Source of the DNA: Bettongia penicillata ogilbyi
Taxonomy: Eukaryota; Chordata; Mammalia; Diprotodontia; Potoroidae
Direction: 5' to 3'
Assembly: GCA_023548195.1 (NCBI GenBank)
Contig: JAJHZJ010000579.1
Span: forward strand, 2,401,346 to 2,465,345
Length of the DNA stretch: 64,000 bases
The notes below the pieces were generated by a model. It saw only the letters and a program-made list of their open reading frames with translations, made no database searches and had not been told where the DNA came from. Position 1 is the first letter of the stretch. Every line of letters begins with the position of its first letter. The position numbers were made by a program, and so were the translations under genes. Below, piece by piece: positions 57,339 through 64,000 of the stretch.

Positions 57339-58596
57339 AAAAATTTATATGCTATACCATTTGGTGCATATGTCTTTAGTATTGATATCACTTCATTGCC
57401 TGTGGTATATTTCAGCAAGATATAGTTTCTTTATCTCTTTAAATTAGAGCTACTTTTGCTTTGTCTGAGGTCATGATTACTACCCCTGCTTTCTTGGATC
57501 CAGCTGAAGCATAATAGTTTTTTTCTCTAGCCCTTACCCTTGCCCTTTACTATCTGCTTCAAATATGTTCCTTATAAACAATGTATTTTAGGATTCTGTT
57601 TTTTAATCCATTTTGTTGTCTTCTCTTTTATGGGTGAGTTCATCCCATTTACATTTACAGTTATGATAGCTAACTCTGTACTTCCCTCTATGCTATTTTT
57701 TTTACTTCTTTATTCCCCCCTTTCTCTTATCTCCACCCTTCTCCTCCTCACAAGTTTTAGTTCTGATCTCTGCCTTCTCCAGTATACCCTCCCTTTTATC
57801 AGTAACCCCTTTTTTCTATTATCCCCATCCCTTTTTTGTTTCCTTATAGGTGAAAATAGGTTTTTACTTCCAACTGAGTGTGTATGCTATTACCTCTTTG
57901 AGCCAATTTTGATGAGAGTAAGGTTTAAACTTTGCCTCCCCCCCTCCCCTCCATCTTCTCCTCCGGTAGAAATGCTTTTTTATGTCTCTTTTATGTGGGA
58001 TAATAATCCCCATTTAATCTCCCCTCTCCTTCCGGTACAATTTTCTTTCTCTCCCCTTTATGGGGTGTTTTGGGCTATTATCCCATCAAAGTTACCTTAT
58101 ATCCATACCCATTGTCTACTTATATTCCTTCTAATTGCTCTTATAGTAATAAAGTTAAGATTTGCAAGTATTATCTTGCCGTATAGAAATATAAGCAGTT
58201 TAACCTTATTGGATTTCTTATGTTCTCTCTTGTTTCTTTTTTTGCCTTTGTATGTTTCCCTTGAGTCTTGTATTTGGAGGTCAACTTTTTGATTCAGTTC
58301 TGGTCTTTAATTAGAAATTCTTGAAAGTTCTCTATTTCATTAAAAATCCATTTACCCCCTGAAAGATTATATTCAGTTTTTCTGGGTAGGTGATTCTTGT
58401 TTGTAATCCTAACTCCTTTGACTTCTGCTAAATCATATTCAAAGACCTCTGGTTCTTTAATGTGGAAGCTGCCAAATACTATGTAATCCTGACTGTAGCT
58501 CCATGATATTTGAGTTATTTCCTTTGGCTGCTTGTAATACTTTATCCTGGGAGCTCTGAAATTTGGCTATGATGTTCTTGGGATTTTTCATTTGGG

Positions 58597-58918
58597 GATA
58601 GGTGGGCATCTAGGTGGTACAGTGGATAAAGCATCAGTGCAGGAGTCAGGAGGACCTGAATTCAAATCTCACCTCAGAGATTTGACATTCACTAGCTGTG
58701 TGACCTTGGGCAAGTTACTTAACCCCAATTGCCTCAACCTGGGTTATCTAGTCATTTTAATGAATATCTGGTCACCGAATTCAGATGGCTCTGGAGGAGA
58801 AGTGAGACTGGTGACCTGCACAGACCTCCCTCACTCCAAACAAAGTCAAGTGCAAGTCATGTCATTGTTTCTCTGATGGCAGGGTCTTTTTTGGCAACAA
58901 AGGATGAACACACATTTT
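58597..58918 (+). mobile_element. SINE with CORE head and RTE-like tail, full length
   Basis: Head 'gtgggcatctaggtggtaca', 'ggataaagcatcagtgcagg', core 'agctgtgtgaccttgggcaa', 'ccaattgcctcaacctggg', then the RTE-type tail 'gaatatctggtcaccgaatt', 'cagatggctctggaggagaa', 'ctctgatggcagggtctttt' and the end 'acaaaggatgaacacaca'. It interrupts the L1 ORF1 region; flanks 'catttggggata' and 'cattttgagatg' are a plausible worn target-site duplication. Confidence 0.9.
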
Positions 58919-58972
58919 GAGATGTCTTTCAGGCAGTGATTGCTGTAATCTTTCAATTTCTATTTTGCCCTT

Positions 58973-59534
58973 TACACATACTTTTTAAAGAATTCAATTT
59001 ACTCAATGCTAATAGATGCAGAGGTATGGTTCTTATAGGTAGTGATGGTTTAATAGGTCACTTTTTTAAACAACTGGCATTCTTCATTGACCTCTCCCTT
59101 ACTACAGTTTAGATAAATACAACAAAATATATCTAGTCTATTTTTGGAAGCATGTTAAATTTTTTTTAGGAATATAGGCATATGACTTTCTGTAGGGCTC
59201 TTGTAATACTCTAAAAAGTAATTGTACATGGCTCATTATTTCTTTAAATTTTTCTTTTTCTCCTATACAGAGGAAAGTGACAGACACATTTGGAAAGAAA
59301 GAATGGAGAGAGAGAAGATAAGCAAGGTAAGGGTCTTAAATACCTGAGTTTATGGAGCAGAAGAAGAAATTCTTTGGGTTCTATCAGTGCCTGAGTGAAG
59401 CTCTGATTGAACCAAACCACATAGTCTGTCTACTATTGAATGAGCAATTTCCCTCCACATCTTCTCTACCAACCCTTTCTGACTATCATGTCCTTTTCAT
59501 ACATAAGAAAACAAACTCTCCAAACAGGAGACCT
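58973..59534. other. No gene recognised
   Basis: AT-rich; the ORF 59352-59540 (+) has no recognisable family. Confidence 0.4.
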
Positions 59535-59655
59535 CACTGATATGAGCCTGAACAGACCTCTTGCCTGCTCTGGGCCACAGACTCTCCATTTATAAAATAA
59601 AGGAGCAGGACTAGATTATCTCTAGATTGTCTATTCCAACTCTTTGAGTCTAATA
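59535..59655 (+). mobile_element. MIR 3' part, sense
   Basis: 'tgctctgggccacagactct', 'ccatttataaaataaaggag' and 'caggactagattatctctag'. Confidence 0.6.
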
Positions 59656-59814
59656 TTCATTGACTTTGCTTTTGACCTTGGAGCAGTGTTGTCAGAAGGG
59701 GACTGATGGTGAAACAAAAAATGGAGGGCCTGCACTAATGTACTCACTCCACTAACCAAGCAGAGAAGGTATCATTTTTGCCTACAGTGTTGTTCCTTGG
59801 GAATTGACAATGGC

Positions 59815-59960
59815 TTGCCTAAGGTAGTTGGTTCTTTTTCATTCAAAGTATTCAAGCAAAGCTTTTAGATACTTATTGGGGGATACTGACTCATATATAG
59901 ATTTTATTAGATGGATTTTAAGGTCCATTCTAACTCTGAGATGCTACAATTCCAGTATGC
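59815..59960 (+). mobile_element. CR1/L3 3' end, sense
   Basis: 'attcaagcaaagcttttaga', 'tacttattgggggatactga', 'ttaaggtccattctaactct' and 'gagatgctacaattcc', the usual terminus of CR1/L3 elements. Confidence 0.65.
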
Positions 59961-60830
59961 TTGAAACTAAAAACTAAAATATAAACAAGAAATGTTAGAA
60001 GTGTTATCACTCAAAACAGATATAAAGCAGGACTTACCATTCCTTCTATTTCTCTTTGAAAGTCTTAGGATTATTAGCAGTAGCAACAAGGAACATAAAA
60101 GAAATGAAAAGAACAAGAATTAGCACTTTAAAAGTAAAAATATTCCCATCTCTAGACAGCATGATTGTATGTTTAGGAAATTCAAGGCACTAGACTAGAC
60201 AAAAAAAATGATAATTGAGATAATAATTGACTTAAGAAAAATAAGAGCATATCATAGCTAAAAACCTAAAAAACAAAACAATACCAAAAAACAAACCACA
60301 AGCATTTCAAAATCCCATCAATGACATAAAGCCTCAGGGCTACACTCTCAGAGGAGAACCTAACCAGCTTATGGTGTGACTGGTTCTCATCAGCTTTCAT
60401 AGTTCCCTGGCTTCTTCCTTCTACCTACAGACAGGCACAAACAAGCAAGGCCTTTTTCCAGAGTTCTGCATTTCCTAGGAACCTGAAGAGAGCATGGCTT
60501 CCCTTTGCCATGCTCTGAATGGGTAGAGTTTCTATTGTAGACACATATACTTAGGGCATGTGATATATCTCTGTTTGGATAGATTGTTGACACCTCAACC
60601 TCAGGATGTCTCAAAGTGGGATTATTTTTAATTGTTAACCTGTTACTTCTCCTAACCTCACTATTTCTGTCAGTGACATTATTATTTCACCTAGGTCCCA
60701 AGTTTGAAATCTTCATGTAAACTCCCTAAGGTCAGTTACCATTTTTGCTTTGTTTTTTTTTTTTCCCTCTACTGTTGTTTTAATCTCACAGTGCCTTTCA
60801 TTTCTGGCACTGGGTTAATATCTCCATATG
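59961..60830. other. No gene recognised
   Basis: Mixed sequence, with a T run at 60752-60763. Confidence 0.4.
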
Positions 60831-60834
60831 GTCT

Positions 60835-61955
60835 TCTGACAATTTAGGATTTTATACTTTTGAAGATAGTCCTTTTCTTTCGTTTTCTCAGTTTTGTTTA
60901 CATATAACTATGCATAATAAGTTCTGATTATTCTTTTTATTTCTTTTGGTTAGTTGTGATTTTCCCTTGCTTATTGGCTATTTTATTGATTTCTGCCCTC
61001 TTCTTTTTAATTAGATTAACTAAAGGTTTATCAAATTTATTAGTACTTTAAAAGAGTCACCTTTTAGTTTTATTTATTGTATCTTTGGGTTTTTTGTTTC
61101 CAGTTTATTTCTTCTCTAAGTTAATATCTTCTCTTTGCACATAATTTGGGTTTATTTGTTGGCTCTCTGACTTTTAAAATGCACACAGTTCATTAATCTT
61201 CTCTTTTTCTGTTTTGTTAATGTATGTTTATAGGGATATGATTTTTCCCCAAAAGGAGTGCTTTAGCTGCATCTAAGAAATTTTGGTATGTTGTTTCATT
61301 ATTATAATTTTCTTTCATATAGTTATTGTTTCCATGATTTGTTCTTTAACCCACTTATTAGTTAAGATTTCACTGCTAAGTCTCCACTTCGTTCTGTGTC
61401 TACTGTGGTTCCTGAACCAATGCCTGTTTTTGTTATGTTATGGTTTGTAAAAGATGTATTGACTATTACTTTTTTTTCACATTTGTTTACAATATGAATT
61501 TTTGTAAAAGTATGAAGGGATGCTGAAAAAATATGTATATTTTTCTGCAATCCCATTTAGGAAAAAAGTATATCTTTTAATTCTAGTTTCTCTAGGTATT
61601 TGAGAGCTCTATATGTTTTTCCTTTTGCTTATCTTTCTATTAGATTTATTCAAAACTTAGAGAGGGACATTTAAGTTTCCTTTCATGTTGTATTATTGCC
61701 TATACATTGGGGTAGTTCAGTTAATGTTTTCCTTATGAATTTAGATGCTAAGACATTTGGAGCATATATATTTAATGCCAAAATTGGTTTGTTGTCTGTG
61801 TTTCCTTTCAATATAATGTGATTTTCTTATTTATTTTTTGAATATTTATGGTTTATTTTTATCAGGTAGTGTGATCGCAACTCTTGCTTTTTTGTATTCA
61901 CTTCATAGATAGGAAAAATGTTTTCTAGCCCTTCAGTTATATTTAATGTATGTCT
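60835..61955 (-). mobile_element. L1 ORF2 fragment, antisense (older L1)
   Basis: Covers the same ORF2 stretch as about 54800-57480 of the other L1 (RT N-terminal region, linker and endonuclease): 'gattaactaaaggtttatca', 'tctaagaaattttggtatgt', 'aaccaatgcctgtttttgtt', 'gagagggacatttaagtttc', and 'gtagtgtgatcgcaactctt'. It is interrupted at 61956 by the HAL1. Stops throughout. Confidence 0.7.
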
Positions 61956-62754
61956 TTGTTTTTTAAAATTTATTTATTTTTAGTTTTCAACAAGATTTTG
62001 AGTTCCAAATTTTCCCCCCATCTCTCCCCTCCCTAACCTTAAGATACCATGCATTGTGATTACCTCTTCCCCCAATCTGCCCTCCCTTCAATCACACCCC
62101 TACCTTCCATTATCCCGATTTTCTCTCTTTTCTTGTAGGGCAAGATAGATTTCTATACCCCATTACCTGTATTTCTTTTTCCCAGTTGCATGTGAAACTT
62201 TTTGAGTTTCAACTTCTCTCCCTTTCTCCCTCTACCCCTCATCCCCACCAAAAAGGCAAGCAATTCAGTATAGGTTATACATGTATGGTAATGCAAAAGA
62301 CTTCCATAATAGTCATGTTGTGATAAACTAACTATATTTCCCTCCATCCTATCCTGCCCCCCCATTTACTCTATTCTCTTTTGACCTTGTCCCTCCCCAA
62401 AAGTGTTTACTTCTAATTACCCCCTCCTTCCTTTTCCCTCCCTTCTATCATCCACCCCACACTCCACTTATACCCTTCTCCTCTACTTTCCTGCAGTGTA
62501 GGATAGATTTTCACATCAAATTGAGTGTGCATGTTATTCCCTCCTTAAGCCAAATGTGATGAGAGTAAGCTTTACTTTTTGCCTCACCTTCCCCTTCTCC
62601 CCTCCATTGAAAAAGCTTTTTCTTGCCTCTTTTATGAGAGATAGTTTGCCCCATTCCATTTCTCCCTTTCTCCTTCCAATATATTCCTCTCTCACCCCTT
62701 AATTTTATTGTTGTAGATATCATCCCTTCCTATTCAACTCACCCCTGTGCCCTC

Positions 62755-62757
<3 letters not shown>

Positions 62758-62809
<52 letters not shown>
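62758..62809. repeat. (TA)n microsatellite within HAL1 3' UTR
   Basis: About 26 TA units where the sister HAL1 has only 'tatgtgtatataatccc' at the matching place (43110-43127), so the array expanded after insertion. Confidence 0.97.
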
Positions 62810-62812
<3 letters not shown>

Positions 62813-62946
62813 TGTATGTATATAATCACTCCAACTACCCAAATACTGAGAAAAGTTTCAAGTTACAAGTATTATCTTTCCATATGGGAATGTAAACAGT
62901 TCAACTTTAATAAGTGCTTTTTGATTTCTCATTCTTGTTTAACTTT

Positions 62947-64000
62947 TCATGCTTCTCTTGATTCTTGTGTTTGAAAGTCAGACTTTCTATTCAGCTTTAA
63001 TATTTTCATGAAGAAGGCTTAAAAGTCCTCTGTTTCATTGATGGACCATTTTTCCCTCTGAAGTATTATACTCAGTTCTGCTGGGTAGGTGATTCTTGGT
63101 TTTAATCCTAGTTCCTTTGACTTCTGGAATATTTTTTCCAAACCCTTCAATCCCTTAATGTAGGAGCTGCTAGATCTTGTGTTATCCTGATTATATTTCC
63201 ACAACGCTCAAATTGTTTCTTTCTGGTTGCTTGCAATATTTTCTCCTTGATCTGGGAACTCTGGAATCTGGCTGCAATAGTCCTAGGAATTTCTCTTTTC
63301 AGATCTCTTTCAGGAGGTGATTGGTGGATTCTTTCAATATATATTTTACCCTCTGGTTCTAGAATATCAGGGCAGTTTTACTTAATAATTTCATGAAAGA
63401 TGATGTCTGGGCTCTTTTTTGATCATGGCTTTCAGGTAGTCCCATAATTTTTAAATTGTGTCACCTGGATCTATTTTCCAGATCAATTGCTTTTTCCAAT
63501 GAGATATTTCACATTGTCTTCTATTTTTTCATTCTTTTGGTTTTGTTTTGTAATAACTTGGTTTCTCATAAAGTCATTAGCTTCTGTCTGCTCCATTCTA
63601 ATTTTTAAGGAACTATTATCTTCAGTGAGTTTTTTTTGAACCTCCTTTTCCATTTGGCTAATCCTGCTTTTTAGAACATTCTTCTCCTCGTTGGTTTTTT
63701 GGACCTCTTTTACCAGTTGAGTTAGCCTATTTTTAAAAGTTTTATTTTCTTCAGCATTTTTTTGGGTCTTCTTTAGCAAGCTGTTACCTTGCTCTTCATG
63801 ATTTTCTTGCATCACTCTCATTTCTCTTCCCAGTTTTTCCTTAACGTCTATTCCTGGATTTGCAAAATCCTTTTTGAGTTCTTCCATGGCCTGAGACCAC
63901 TGCATACTTTTTTTGTAGGTTTTGGATGCAAAAACCTTGAACTTTTATGTCTTCCTCTGATGGTACACTTTGTTCTTCCTCTTCTGAAAGGATGGAAGAA
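62947..64000 (-). pseudogene. HAL1 ORF1, partial and broken
   Basis: Minus-strand pieces at 63905-63483 (140 codons, N-terminal region plus the Lys/Glu-rich coiled coil, with 'NEEKNVLKSRISQMEKEVQ' and 'NSSLKIRMEQTEANDFMRN') and 63204-63019 (C-terminal domain, with 'LGLKPRITYPAELSII'). An RRM-like part lies between in other frames. The first codons are beyond the window. A T-run expansion at 63633-63640 relative to the sister copy explains one local shift. Not functional as it stands. Confidence 0.75.

Larger units (their letters stand above)
52450..58972 (-). mobile_element. L1 LINE, antisense, 5'-truncated, carrying two later insertions
   Basis: From the left (3' end): 3' UTR ('attatgtaaaacatttccat', 'cccaatggatgggcatccct'), then ORF2 in reverse. 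The reverse-transcriptase box FADD is readable at 54414-54431 (TTTGCAGATGATATGATG on the minus strand). The RT N-terminal region, linker and endonuclease region continue to about 58250, and ORF1 C-terminal sequence lies at about 58290-58596 and 58919-58972, where homology stops. Sequence between about 54545 and 54565 seems to skip several hundred bases of RT, an internal deletion. Inserted in it are an LDHA retrocopy (55646-57326) and an RTE-tailed SINE (58597-58918). Many stops: inactive. The 250-codon ORF at 57540-58292 (+) is the antisense shadow of this relic. Confidence 0.8.
61956..64000 (-). mobile_element. HAL1 retrotransposon, antisense, cut by the window end
   Basis: Second young HAL1, closely similar to 42294-44306 along its whole length (for example 'gcaagcaattcagtataggt', 'ttgaaaaagctttttcttgc' and 'ttcaggaggtgattggtgga' are shared). 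From the left: T-rich 3' end, about 1 kb of 3' UTR, ORF1 stop at 62947-62949, then ORF1 to the window edge. No ORF2. It was inserted in an older L1; the other target-site duplication lies beyond the window. Confidence 0.8.

Noticed and set aside
57540..58292. 250-codon open frame on the plus strand, rich in Phe, Leu and Ser, membrane-protein-like
   Set aside because: It lies wholly in the antisense strand of an L1 ORF2/ORF1 relic. Purine-rich L1 sense sequence read backwards gives pyrimidine-rich, hydrophobic frames.
1..64000. Search by eye for tRNA, U6, 7SK, Y RNA and similar small RNA genes
   Set aside because: No characteristic start or box A/box B arrangement was found outside SINE-derived sequence.

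Overview
The window is a gene-poor stretch of a mammalian, almost certainly marsupial, nuclear genome. It is AT-rich and CpG-depleted and has no long intact reading frame. Much of it consists of interspersed repeats: CORE-SINEs whose 3' part reads like 'gtcacaaagagtcagacaca' and SINEs ending in an RTE-like tail (both types known from marsupials), MIR, L2, CR1/L3, L1, ORF1-only 'half-L1' (HAL1) elements and hAT-type DNA transposon fragments. The species cannot be fixed from sequence alone. I found no functional protein-coding exon, tRNA, rRNA, snRNA or CRISPR array. Family names come from recognised diagnostic segments, not from a database search, and most repeat boundaries are good to about 10-50 bases.

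Layout. 1-9000: a LINE 3' end with poly(A), a pyrimidine-rich tract, purine-rich DNA, then MIR, L2 and CR1/L3 relics. 9000-14800: the most repeat-poor part, with candidate conserved non-coding DNA (about 9640-10150 and 12020-12430), an AT-rich foldback (10850-10949), a G-quadruplex-type tract and a 16-base CpG-containing palindrome. 15000-18150: an L1 3' end split by an opposite L1 3' fragment, a hAT fragment, and an antisense L2 with a decayed reverse-transcriptase box. 20085-23060 and 36300-38125: two old antisense elements in which an L1-like 3' UTR is joined to ORF1 and a 5' UTR without ORF2. 23200-35600: dense MIR, CORE-SINE, L2, RTE-tailed SINE and L1 3' fragments. 35620-36300: an unclassified, possibly LTR-like segment with two AP-1 motifs and an almost perfect palindrome. 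41640-45590: an L2 cut by a complete 2.6-kb HAL1 with a 13-base target-site duplication. 47175-52160: L2, CR1/L3, duplicated modules of unknown identity, and a CpG-bearing unique segment. 52450-58972: a large antisense L1 carrying an LDHA processed pseudogene (with a target-site duplication) and an RTE-tailed SINE. 60835-64000: an older antisense L1 ORF2 fragment interrupted by a second young HAL1 that runs off the window.

No genes act together here. The window is best read as a record of layered retrotransposition: MIR, L2 and CR1/L3 first, then L1/HAL1 and marsupial SINEs, with an L1-dependent LDHA retrocopy on top. All the longer L1/HAL1 copies lie on the minus strand, which may mean the window sits in an intron of a plus-strand gene. 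I saw no convincing new biological system. The best leads are the HAL1 series, the candidate regulatory DNA near 12.05 kb and 36.15 kb, the foldback near 10.9 kb and the duplicated modules near 49-50 kb.
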